In this document: positions 1 to 5,934 of the stretch, piece by piece
How the letters are laid out: the number at the start of each line of letters is the position of its first letter
How positions within the stretch are numbered: the first letter of the stretch is position 1
From: an uncultured Corynebacterium sp.
GTDB taxonomy: Bacteria > Actinomycetota > Actinomycetes > Mycobacteriales > Mycobacteriaceae
Length of the DNA: 7,902 nt
Reading direction: 5' to 3'
Assembly (NCBI GenBank): GCA_945631445.1
Contig: CALZCR010000062.1
Coordinates: 1-7,902, forward strand
Notes under the pieces: generated by a model
Told to the model about the DNA's origin: nothing
The model's input: the letters and a program-made list of their open reading frames with translations, nothing else
The model's database searches: none
Program-made: the position numbers and the translations under genes

Positions 1-773
1 ATGGAGGTGCGCAGCACGTTGTCGGTGGATTGCTTGAGCAGCTGCGTGCCCACGGCGGTGGAGCCGGTGAAGGAGAGTTTGCGCAGGCGGGGATCGGCCA
101 GCAGCGGCTCGGAGATCGCGGACGCCGAGGTGGAGGTGACCACGTTGAGCACGCCCGCGGGCAGGCCGGCGTCGAGCATCGTCTGGGCGAAGTAATGCGC
201 GGTCAGCGGCGTGAGTTTGGCGGGTTTGAGCACCATCGTGCAGCCGGCGGCAATCGCCGGGGCGACTTTGCGGGTGGCCATGGCCAGGGGGAAGTTCCAC
301 GGGGTGATCAGCAGGCAGGGGCCGACGGGTTTGCGGGCGGTGAGCATCCGCAGGGTGCCTTCGGGAACCTGGGTGTGGCGGCCGTATTGGCGGGTGGTTT
401 CTTCGGAGAACCAGCGCAGGAACTCGGCGCCGTAGGTGACTTCGCCGCGGGACTCGGCGAGCGGTTTGCCCATCTCCAGGGTCATCAGCGTGGCGAAGTC
501 CTCGGTGCGTTCGATGACCAGGTCGAAGGCGCGGCGCAGGATTTCGGCGCGCTCGCGCGGGGCGGTGCGCGCCCATTCTGACTGGGCGGCTACGGCGGCG
601 TCGAGGGCCGCGACGGCGTCCGCGGAGGTGGCGGAGGCGACGGTGGCGATCTTCTCGCCGGTGGCCGGGTTGTCCACCGTGAGCGTCTCACCGGTGGAGC
701 CGGGGCGCCACGCGCCGTCGATGAGCAGATCGGTGGGTACCTTGGCCAGCAGTTCCTGCACGGTGGGCGTCAT
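1..773 (-). CDS. gabD: Succinate-semialdehyde dehydrogenase (NADP+-type aldehyde dehydrogenase), partial, N-terminal 257 residues
   Basis: This is an aldehyde dehydrogenase of the GabD class, expected to oxidise succinate semialdehyde to succinate with NAD(P)+ in the cytosol (the last step of GABA breakdown). Visible on the minus strand are LEMGKP (99-104), the oxyanion-hole segment TPWNFPLAM (157-165, Asn160), the cofactor-binding segment VLKPAKLTP (181-189), and the Rossmann motif FTGSTAVG (235-242), all very close to E. coli GabD. About half of the usual roughly 485 residues is present. The catalytic Glu (ELGG) and Cys lie beyond the left edge, so activity cannot be judged here. The start at 773 is supported by GGGAGG five to seven bases upstream (781-786). 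Where GabD usually has Ser after KPA, this protein has Lys186, which could still neutralise the NADP 2'-phosphate (inference). The gene is divergent from the YbaN-like gene. Substrate is assigned by family resemblance only, and related dehydrogenases with other substrates cannot be excluded. Confidence 0.85.
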   Translation of the reverse strand, partial: MTPTVQELLAKVPTDLLIDGAWRPGSTGETLTVDNPATGEKIATVASATSADAVAALDAAVAAQSEWARTAPRERAEILRRAFDLVIERTEDFATLMTLEMGKPLAESRGEVTYGAEFLRWFSEETTRQYGRHTQVPEGTLRMLTARKPVGPCLLITPWNFPLAMATRKVAPAIAAGCTMVLKPAKLTPLTAHYFAQTMLDAGLPAGVLNVVTSTSASAISEPLLADPRLRKLSFTGSTAVGTQLLKQSTDNVLRTS

Positions 774-883
774 GGGCGTTCCTCCCGGAGATTCGTGGAT
801 CATGTGCCCGCCCCAGCGTAGGCGCAGACCCCGCACCCCGTTTTTCCCTGGGGATTATCAAACTAAAGTTGTAGGATGAGGGC
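774..883. promoter_or_regulatory. Divergent promoter region between gabD-like and ybaN-like genes
   Basis: This 110-bp gap must hold the start signals for both divergent genes. On the minus strand GATAAT (854-859) is a good -10 candidate for the dehydrogenase, but no clear -35 lies upstream. It would give a leader of roughly 70 nt. On the plus strand TAGGAT (872-877) lies six bases before the ATG at 884 and could be a -10 giving a leaderless transcript. The same bases (AGGATGAGGG, 873-882) could instead act as a Shine-Dalgarno site. The sequence does not decide between the two. Confidence 0.3.
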
Positions 884-1330
884 ATGTTGAAGCCGTTTCT
901 CCTCGCCCTGGGTGTGCTCAGCACCGTCCTCGGAGCCGTGGGAGTCGTGCTGCCTGTCCTGCCGACGACGCCGTTTCTGCTGCTCGCCGTATTTTGCTTC
1001 GCCCGCAGCTCGCAGCGGCTGCACCACTACCTGCTCAACCACCGGGTGCTGGGCACCTACATCTACAACTATTACCACCAGGCGATGACGCCGACGCACA
1101 AGGCGCGGACCTTGGCGACGCTGTGGTTCGGCATCATCGTCTCGTGCCTGATCATCGGCCGGCCCTTCGCCTGGGTGCTGCTGCCGGTCATCGCCACGCT
1201 GGTCTCGATCCACCTCCTGCGGCTGCGACCGCGCCCGGAGAACTCGCCCACCCGACTGCGCGAGCACGACTCCGAGCACACCCCGCAGCCCGCCGGCGGA
1301 GAGCCCTCGGCGCCCGCTCAGCGCGCCTGA
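884..1330 (+). CDS. YbaN/DUF454 family inner-membrane protein
   Basis: This is a small integral membrane protein of the DUF454 (YbaN) family, whose biochemical role is not established. The family signature is clear at the N-terminus: a first hydrophobic helix followed by LGAVGVVLPVLPTTPFLLLA (16-35) and CFARSS (38-43). Two further hydrophobic stretches lie at about 80-92 and 95-112. The tail after residue 113 is polar and rich in Pro, Arg and Glu, and is probably cytoplasmic. Its 148 residues are slightly more than the usual 115-130 for the family because of this tail. The ATG at 884 is preceded by AGGATGAGGG, which could be a ribosome site or part of a -10 element. It is followed after 58 bases by the DUF1707 gene on the same strand, but that gene seems to have its own start signals. 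Confidence 0.85.
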   Translation: MLKPFLLALGVLSTVLGAVGVVLPVLPTTPFLLLAVFCFARSSQRLHHYLLNHRVLGTYIYNYYHQAMTPTHKARTLATLWFGIIVSCLIIGRPFAWVLLPVIATLVSIHLLRLRPRPENSPTRLREHDSEHTPQPAGGEPSAPAQRA

Positions 1331-1349
1331 ACCGTCGACGAGCGAGATC

Positions 1350-1388
1350 TTCCACCGGCCGCCGGAATAGCCGGTAGCCTCAGTCCCC
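1350..1388 (+). promoter_or_regulatory. Candidate promoter for a leaderless DUF1707 transcript
   Basis: No Shine-Dalgarno-like purine run precedes the ATG at 1389; the bases just upstream are CAGTCCCC. TAGCCT (1375-1380) fits the TAnnnT pattern of actinobacterial -10 boxes and would place transcription initiation at or within a base or two of the ATG. The only -35-like hexamer is TTCCAC (1350-1355) with a long 19-base spacer. The promoter is therefore weakly supported, while the missing ribosome site is a direct observation. Confidence 0.3.
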
Positions 1389-2000
1389 ATGAGCGATTCT
1401 TCCCCGCAGCGGCGGGTGTACAACGCCGACCGCAAACAGGCCCTGCGCCACCTCGACCAGGCGATCGCCGAGGGCCGACTGGACATCCAGGACTACGAAG
1501 AATTCTCCGGCGTCATCGCCTACGCCGAGGACATGGGTGAGCTTGAGGACGTCGTCCGGCGCATCCAGTCCTTGTCGACGACCGGGGTCCCCGCCCCGCA
1601 GACGTATTCCCCGGCCCCGGCGCACATCCAGCCGGAGGAGAAGACCGCGTGGCTCGCCAACATCGAGCGCACCGGCGTCTGGACCGTCGCCGACGGGTCG
1701 AAATACACCGTCAACCTGGGCACGCTCTTTTTGGACATGCGTCAGGCCACGTCCTCAGCCCCGGTGGTGCGCATCAACGTCCACGTGCTCCTCGGCAGCG
1801 CGCGCATCGTGGTCAGTCCCGGGGTCATCGTCGAATCCGAGGCGGAGCTGGTCATGAGCGACAGCCCGAAAATCAACGTCGATCCGCCCGCCCCCGGCGC
1901 CGCCCGGATCATCGTCACCGGCCGCATCATCCTGGGTGATCTCAAAGTCGTCTCCCGGGAGGCGGGGCAGCGGCTGCCGCTGGGGTTCAAGAACCTCTGA
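1389..2000 (+). CDS. DUF1707 protein with LiaF-like C-terminal domain, soluble
   Basis: This is a 203-residue protein with two recognisable parts. Residues about 8-60 match DUF1707 (NADRKQALRHLDQAIAEGRL, then DYEEF and AYAEDMGELEDVV), an actinobacterial domain of unknown function often found at the N-terminus of membrane or envelope-stress proteins. A Pro-rich linker follows (about 65-83). Residues about 95-190 form a beta-rich domain (VNLGTLFLDMR, VRINVHVLLGSARIVVSPGV, RIIVTGRIILGDLKVVSR). Its repeated strand-turn pattern, with the motif LGxxxV, resembles the C-terminal domain of LiaF/YvqF cell-envelope response proteins. No signal peptide or membrane helix is visible, so it is probably cytoplasmic, unlike LiaF. 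A link to envelope stress is inference from these domains. The gene probably ends at the hairpin starting at 2074. Confidence 0.8.
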   Translation: MSDSSPQRRVYNADRKQALRHLDQAIAEGRLDIQDYEEFSGVIAYAEDMGELEDVVRRIQSLSTTGVPAPQTYSPAPAHIQPEEKTAWLANIERTGVWTVADGSKYTVNLGTLFLDMRQATSSAPVVRINVHVLLGSARIVVSPGVIVESEAELVMSDSPKINVDPPAPGAARIIVTGRIILGDLKVVSREAGQRLPLGFKNL

Positions 2001-2073
2001 CCCCACCCCGGAGCTGGGAGGCCGGATGGCGCTCTCCCCACCCCGTCCCACCGCCATGTGCTGAAAAACGTTT

Positions 2074-2129
2074 GATGAAAGACCGAGTGCCCGCCCTCCC
2101 TGGGGAGGGTGGACACTCGGTCTTTCATC
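2074..2129. terminator. Strong bidirectional hairpin terminator between convergent genes
   Basis: A perfect 16-bp inverted repeat (2074-2089 with 2114-2129, outer sequence GATGAAAGACCGAGTG) encloses an inner stem (2091-2099 with 2104-2112, one G-T pair) and a CTGG loop. One mismatch, C2090/A2113, separates the two stems. The T-rich run TCTTTC lies in the distal arm and is matched on the other strand, so the element can serve either direction. On the plus strand it lies 74 bases after the DUF1707 stop. Confidence 0.85.
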
Positions 2130-2171
2130 ACCCAGCTTTCACCCACTGCTGATACCGCCACCCGTAGACAA

Positions 2172-2209
2172 AACCGAGTGCCCCCGGACATCTCCGGGGG
2201 CACTCGGTT
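2172..2209 (-). terminator. Rho-independent terminator of the SLC1 transporter gene
   Basis: A perfect 17-bp stem (2172-2188 with 2193-2209) closes on a four-base loop. Read on the minus strand, the distal arm runs straight into TTTTGTC (2167-2173), a proper U-tract, so it terminates the transporter gene whose stop codon is at 2244-2246. On the plus strand the flank is CAGGCGCG with no T run. The stem core ACCGAGTGCCC is identical to that of the neighbouring hairpin at 2074-2129. Confidence 0.88.
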
Positions 2210-2243
2210 CAGGCGCGAGGCGCGCAGCAGTAAGAGGCGGCCG

Positions 2244-3551
2244 CTACGCCTTCGTGGAGCCGCCGACAGGGCCGTCGGCCGGCCCCTCCGGTGCATCGCC
2301 GGCGTAGGGATCGACCTCCTGGATGACGTTCATGGAGCTGACCAGGCGGGAATCATCGTAGTGCTCGGCGCGCTTTTCGATCTTGCCGGCGGCGAACTTG
2401 TTGACGATCAGCGCGATCGCGTTGTCGCCCGCGACGTTGGCGGCGGTGCCGAAGGAGTCGATCGCGATGTAGGCGGCGATCATCAGGGCGATCATGTCGG
2501 CGTCGAAACCGAGCATGGAGCCCAGCAGACCGGTGGCGGCCATGATCGCGCCGCCGGGCACGCCGGGGGCGGCGACCATGGTCACGCCCAGCATGAGTAA
2601 AAAGCCCACGGCCAGGCCGAAGGAGACCTCGATGTCGGCCATGTAGGTGATGGCGAAGGCGTAGAGGGTGATCTTGATCATCGAGCCCGACAGGTGCGTC
2701 GACGCGCCCAGCGGGATGACGAAGCCGGCGACGTTTTCGTCGAGTTTGTTGCGCATCGCCGACTGGTACGAGATCGGGATCGACGCCGCCGAGGACGAGG
2801 TGCCCAGGGCGGTGAAGTAGGCGGGCAGCACGTTCTTGAACGCCACCAGCGGGTTCTTGCCGGCGACGGCGCCGGCGATGAGGTACTGCAGGGCGAGGTA
2901 GACCAGCGTCATCACGATCGAGAGCACCAGCACCTTGCCGAAGGCCACGAGCGTGTCGCCCAGGTTGCCGTTCATGCCCAGGTTCAGGAACATGCCGAAG
3001 ATGAACAGCGGCAGCAGCGGGATGACGAAGGCGGTGATCACCTTCATCACCACCCGCTCCAGGTCCAGGGAGAGGCTGTACATGGTGTCGGATTTGACCA
3101 CGGTCATGGCCAGGCCCACGCAAAACGCCAGCAACAGGGCGGTCATGATCTCAAATGGCGGGGGCATCTCAATGGTGAAGTACGACGTCAGCGCGCCCTC
3201 GTCGATGTCGGAGACGCCGGTGTCGAGGCTCTGCCCGCCCAGCAGGGACGGGTACAGGCCCCGGGCGACGGCGTAGGCCAGCAACCCGGCCAGGATCGTG
3301 GAGCCGTAGGCCAGGCCGATGGTGACGCCGAGCCATTTGCCGGCGCCGCGCCCCAGTCCCGCGATGGCCGGGGTGATCAGGGCGAAGATCAAGACGGGGA
3401 CGAAGAAGTTCAGGAAGTTGCCGAACAGCTCGTTGAAGGTGATGAAAATCCGGGCCAGCCATTCCGGGAAGAAGAAGCTGCAGATGATGCCCAGGATGAT
3501 CGCCACGATGATCCGGAACAACAGTGACGAAGCAATGCGCTTGAAGGCCAT
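2244..3551 (-). CDS. Dicarboxylate/amino acid:cation symporter (SLC1/DAACS family)
   Basis: This is a secondary transporter of the glutamate/dicarboxylate:Na+ or H+ symporter family, located in the cytoplasmic membrane, 435 residues and full length. The family landmarks appear in order: hydrophobic N-terminal helices, the Ser-rich hairpin HP1 GTSSSAASIP (250-259), the TM7 segment THLSGS (285-290), HP2 APGVPGG (328-334), and TM8 DSFGTAANVAGD (365-376). Aligned by eye to the archaeal homologue GltPh, the Na+-site motif NMDGT of TM7 is HLSGS here, and the TM8 Arg that holds the acidic side chain of aspartate is Gly368. The substrate may therefore not be glutamate or aspartate, and the ion coupling may differ. 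The acidic, Gly/Pro-rich tail after about 390 is cytoplasmic. The ATG at 3551 has only a weak, distant purine run (AGAAAG). The gene has its own promoter upstream and a terminator at 2172-2209, so it is probably monocistronic. Confidence 0.9.
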   Translation of the reverse strand: MAFKRIASSLLFRIIVAIILGIICSFFFPEWLARIFITFNELFGNFLNFFVPVLIFALITPAIAGLGRGAGKWLGVTIGLAYGSTILAGLLAYAVARGLYPSLLGGQSLDTGVSDIDEGALTSYFTIEMPPPFEIMTALLLAFCVGLAMTVVKSDTMYSLSLDLERVVMKVITAFVIPLLPLFIFGMFLNLGMNGNLGDTLVAFGKVLVLSIVMTLVYLALQYLIAGAVAGKNPLVAFKNVLPAYFTALGTSSSAASIPISYQSAMRNKLDENVAGFVIPLGASTHLSGSMIKITLYAFAITYMADIEVSFGLAVGFLLMLGVTMVAAPGVPGGAIMAATGLLGSMLGFDADMIALMIAAYIAIDSFGTAANVAGDNAIALIVNKFAAGKIEKRAEHYDDSRLVSSMNVIQEVDPYAGDAPEGPADGPVGGSTKA

Positions 3552-3626
3552 GGTCGGTACATTCTTTCTAGGTCCTGCCCGGTCAGCGCGACATCGTGTG
3601 CTTATCGACGCCCACGCGCACCCCGC

Positions 3627-3648
3627 TGCCCGGAACAGACCCCGGGCA
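3627..3648 (-). other. Hairpin in the 5' leader of the transporter gene
   Basis: TGCCCGG and CCGGGCA (3627-3633 with 3642-3648) form a perfect 7-bp stem with an 8-base loop. It lies inside the long untranslated leader predicted from the promoter at 3686-3714, about 75 bases before the ATG. It could affect transcript stability or translation. No T run follows, so it is not a standard terminator. I do not recognise it as a known riboswitch. Confidence 0.4.
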
Positions 3649-3685
3649 TGCGGCGACGTGTGCTGGTCAGGCGAAAGGCGTTACC

Positions 3686-3714
3686 AATCTAAAACTACTA
3701 GATGACCTGATCAA
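3686..3714 (-). promoter_or_regulatory. Sigma-A-type promoter of the SLC1 transporter gene
   Basis: Read on the minus strand, TTGATC (3709-3714) and TAGATT (3686-3691) are separated by exactly 17 bases, close to the TTGACA/TATAAT consensus. Transcription would begin near 3679, giving a leader of roughly 130 nt before the ATG at 3551. No obvious terminator for the upstream serine-hydrolase operon is visible between 3749 and this promoter, so some read-through is possible. Confidence 0.6.
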
Positions 3715-3749
3715 CCACGGCATCTTGGTGGGGCAATTCACGCTGGCGC

Positions 3750-4601
3750 TCAGCTGCACCGCGCCGGTGGCGCCTGCGGCAGGCGCCGCGCCAGCCCGTC
3801 GGCGATCCGGGTGGCCATCGCCTGGGCGTCGGCGTACGTGCCGGAGGCCGGGTCCGCGGTCAGCGCGACGGCCACGTCTCCGGACGGCCCGGCGGCCAGC
3901 CCCAATTGCCGTACGGTGTAGTTTCCCTGCGGGTCAGGGCCCCAACCGCCTTTGAAACGGGCGGCGGGGAGACGGCCGATCCCGTAGGCCTGTTCCGGGA
4001 CGATCTGCCCCATGGAGGCGAGCACGTCCTGCGCGCCGGCGATGCACGGCAGGTGCGCGGCAAAACGCGCCTGCTCACTCGGCGACCAGCCCGTCTGGCC
4101 GAACGTGGAGAACTCGGGCCGCAGCGCCGCCGTGTTGACCTGGACGTCCGCGCCGCCTTCCGCGAGCACGGCGTCGACCGCGCCCGGCGGCAGGACAGAC
4201 CAGAGGCGCTGGGCGGCGTCGTTGTCCGAGTACTGGATGGCCGCCGCCGCATCCGGGGAGAGCGAGGGATCTTGTCGTAGCGCGGCGATCGCGATGGGCA
4301 CCTTGATCGTCGACCACGCCGGGTACGCTCCGTCGTCGCCGCCGACGAGCTCCGCGCGGCCATCGGAGACCGCCACACCCGCGGACCCGCCGTAGACGGC
4401 CACGACGTCATCGATGATCGGCTGCAGATCGACCGGCTGGGCAGGAGCAGGGACGGTCTCTTCGGAGGGGGAGGACGGCGCCGTCGGGGAGGCGGCCACG
4501 GGCGGGGCCTCAGGTGACTGAGTCTCCCGCGGGACCTCGGGCGCAGGGGAGCAGCCGGTCAGCAGCACCACCGCGACGACGGCGCACAGGCGGCGCATCA
4601 T
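3750..4601 (-). CDS. Lipoprotein with class A beta-lactamase-like serine hydrolase domain
   Basis: This is a 283-residue exported lipoprotein. The N-terminus is a lipoprotein signal peptide (MMRR, a hydrophobic core, then LLTGC with lipidated Cys17), followed by a long Pro/Ser/Glu-rich spacer (about 18-57). The rest resembles the penicillin-recognising fold of class A beta-lactamases: S97-T-I-K100 (SxxK nucleophile), S125-D-N127 (SDN), and K217-G-G (in place of KTG/KSG). The omega-loop ExxLN motif carrying the deacylating Glu is not evident. The domain may therefore act on peptidoglycan or bind beta-lactams without turning them over, rather than being a resistance enzyme (inference). It sits on the outer face of the membrane. 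Its ATG overlaps the stop of the upstream membrane-protein gene by 4 bases (ATGA), so the two are almost certainly cotranscribed and translationally coupled. A second in-frame ATG follows directly and is an alternative start. Confidence 0.8.
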   Translation of the reverse strand: MMRRLCAVVAVVLLTGCSPAPEVPRETQSPEAPPVAASPTAPSSPSEETVPAPAQPVDLQPIIDDVVAVYGGSAGVAVSDGRAELVGGDDGAYPAWSTIKVPIAIAALRQDPSLSPDAAAAIQYSDNDAAQRLWSVLPPGAVDAVLAEGGADVQVNTAALRPEFSTFGQTGWSPSEQARFAAHLPCIAGAQDVLASMGQIVPEQAYGIGRLPAARFKGGWGPDPQGNYTVRQLGLAAGPSGDVAVALTADPASGTYADAQAMATRIADGLARRLPQAPPARCS

Positions 4602-5212
4602 GCCACGTAGACGACGGCGTTGTTGCCGCCGGTGCAGGCGATGTAGGAGCCGTTGTCATTGCACCGCATCGAATAGCTCGCGCCCGTGACCGGGCTATAG
4701 GCGGTGACTGTGGCGGTCAGCTCCCCGGTGCTGTCGTAGTTGGCGCGCCAGGCCTGGGCGACGGCCTCTGCAAACGGGGCGCTGGTGACGCTGGAGCCGG
4801 TGTAGACGTTGCGGAAACTTCCCGCGGGCGCCCCGTTCAAGGCTTCGGAGCTGACCGCCGCCGCGCCGGCCGGCAACTGCGGCGAGGTCGGGCGCCCCGG
4901 TTCCTCGGCTTCTGGTTCAGACTGCCCGGGGTCCCCTTCCGGTGGGTCGACGAACTCCGTGACGGTCTGCACGACAGTCGACCGGGCGGCACCCGACGTG
5001 CTGCGCGAGGAGCTGAAGAAAAAGACCGCGGCGGCCACGACGACCGCCACCACTACCAGAGCAATGAGCGCGCCTACCAGCGCTTTCTTGCCCGCGGTAG
5101 ATTTTCGGGGCGGTTCAGTGGCAGGGGCAGAAGGATTCGGGGGCGGCCCCCAGGACGGCTGCCCCGGGGGTCCCTGGGGCTGCTCGGGGTGAGGACGGTG
5201 ATTTTCGGGCAT
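4598..5212 (-). CDS. Single-pass membrane protein with Pro-rich cytoplasmic N-terminus and extracellular C-terminal domain
   Basis: I cannot name this 204-residue protein. The first roughly 37 residues are rich in Pro, Gly and Gln, and are followed by RKSTAGKK and one strong membrane helix (about 44-66). This suggests a type II orientation with the C-terminus outside. After a Ser/Thr/Pro/Glu linker (about 67-115), a compact C-terminal region follows (about 117-204). It contains an AWRANYD segment, YSPVTGASYSM, and two cysteines (C184 and C193) in the pattern C-NDNGSYIA-C that probably form a disulfide. Similar NGSYxxCTGGNNAVVY endings are, from memory, common in uncharacterised corynebacterial envelope proteins. 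The ATG at 5212 is supported by GGAGGG seven bases upstream (5220-5225). It is the first gene of a two-gene operon with the serine-hydrolase lipoprotein, suggesting a shared role at the cell surface. Confidence 0.75.
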   Translation of the reverse strand: MPENHRPHPEQPQGPPGQPSWGPPPNPSAPATEPPRKSTAGKKALVGALIALVVVAVVVAAAVFFFSSSRSTSGAARSTVVQTVTEFVDPPEGDPGQSEPEAEEPGRPTSPQLPAGAAAVSSEALNGAPAGSFRNVYTGSSVTSAPFAEAVAQAWRANYDSTGELTATVTAYSPVTGASYSMRCNDNGSYIACTGGNNAVVYVA

Positions 5213-5402
5213 GCTGGGGCCCTCCGGCTGTGGGCGAGTGAGTTACGCAAATCTTGACATACCCTGGCAGGAAGTTGGGGCGATCACCCCGAAAGCGGGG
5301 AGCGTCGAGAAACTGGCGGGAAAATCGGGACCGGGCCGGGGCCGACGACGGCGGCCCACAGAATTGCCTGGTGTGGGCCCTCCGACTCTAAAGTAAGCAG
5401 AC
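5213..5402. promoter_or_regulatory. Divergent intergenic region between membrane-protein operon and sdpI-like gene
   Basis: This 190-bp gap must carry promoters in both directions. For the plus strand, TAAAGT (5389-5394) with TTGCCT (5364-5369, 19-base spacer) is a weak candidate that would start transcription within a few bases of the ATG at 5403. For the minus strand, TATGTC (5257-5262) is a possible -10 without a good -35. A perfect TTGACA on the plus strand (5254-5259) has no -10 partner at normal spacing. No coding sequence is evident here. Confidence 0.25.
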
Positions 5403-5858
5403 ATGACGACAATCCTCGGAACCGTGTTGCTCATCCTCGCGATCGCGCTGTTGGTCATTGGCGTCCTCGCCTGGCGCAGGAAGCTGCCCGGCAACCCGGT
5501 CATCGGCATCCGCGTGGCCGAGGTGCGCAAGTCGAAGGAGATCTGGGAGGCGGCGCACCAGGTCGCCGGCCCGCTCTGGCTGGTGGGCGGCGTGGCCTTG
5601 GTGTTCGGTGGCTTAGTCGCCTTCCGTGCGGAGGGGTGGATGTGGCTGTTGCCGGCGCTCACCGTGATCGTGGCGCTCGCCGCCGTGGGCGCGGGCGCCA
5701 ACATCGGCGCCCGCCGGGCCGCGGCCATCGACGTGGCCCAGAAGTACGAAGAAGAGCACGCCCCGACCCCGGCCGCGCCCGCACCGAAGGTGGACATGGA
5801 GGCGTTGCGCCGCGCGGCGGACGCCGCCGACGACAAAAATCTCGGGGACGACAAGTAG
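5403..5858 (+). CDS. SdpI-like integral membrane protein
   Basis: This 151-residue membrane protein resembles the SdpI/YhfL family. It has a first membrane helix (about 3-22), then the family segment LPGNPVIGIRVAEVRKSKEIWEAAH in residues 28-52 (key features GIR, the following Ser, and the W..AH pattern). Two more helices follow at about 54-74 and 78-98. The C-terminal tail (about 103-151) is charged, with an Ala/Pro linker and acidic end, and is probably cytoplasmic. In Bacillus, SdpI gives immunity to the SdpC toxin and is coupled to a repressor. No toxin or regulator gene is seen next to this one, so an immunity role cannot be assumed. The start has no strong Shine-Dalgarno site (AAGTAAG is the best). 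The MBL-fold gene follows after 76 bases and might be cotranscribed. Confidence 0.75.
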   Translation: MTTILGTVLLILAIALLVIGVLAWRRKLPGNPVIGIRVAEVRKSKEIWEAAHQVAGPLWLVGGVALVFGGLVAFRAEGWMWLLPALTVIVALAAVGAGANIGARRAAAIDVAQKYEEEHAPTPAAPAPKVDMEALRRAADAADDKNLGDDK

Positions 5859-5934
5859 CGGCGGCGCGGCGACACGGAGAAATTCATTCGCGTGGTGGCA
5901 TACCTTCGCCCACCCGTTTTCTGGAGGATCCGCC

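Noticed and set aside
30..879. Plus-strand open frames over the left edge
   Set aside because: They are shadows of the minus-strand aldehyde dehydrogenase, whose motifs and ribosome site are clear.
2694..3527. Plus-strand 277-codon open frame opposite the SLC1 transporter gene
   Set aside because: Its product is a repetitive Gln/Asp/His/Arg-rich sequence typical of the antisense of a GC-rich membrane protein gene, and the minus frame has all SLC1 landmarks.
5254..5259. Perfect TTGACA on the plus strand
   Set aside because: No -10-like hexamer occurs 16-19 bases downstream (the sequence there is G-rich), so it is probably chance.
5243..5887. Minus-strand 214-codon frame opposite the SdpI-like gene
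   Set aside because: It is low-complexity Ser/Ala/Arg-rich with no domain signal and is antisense to a recognisable membrane protein.
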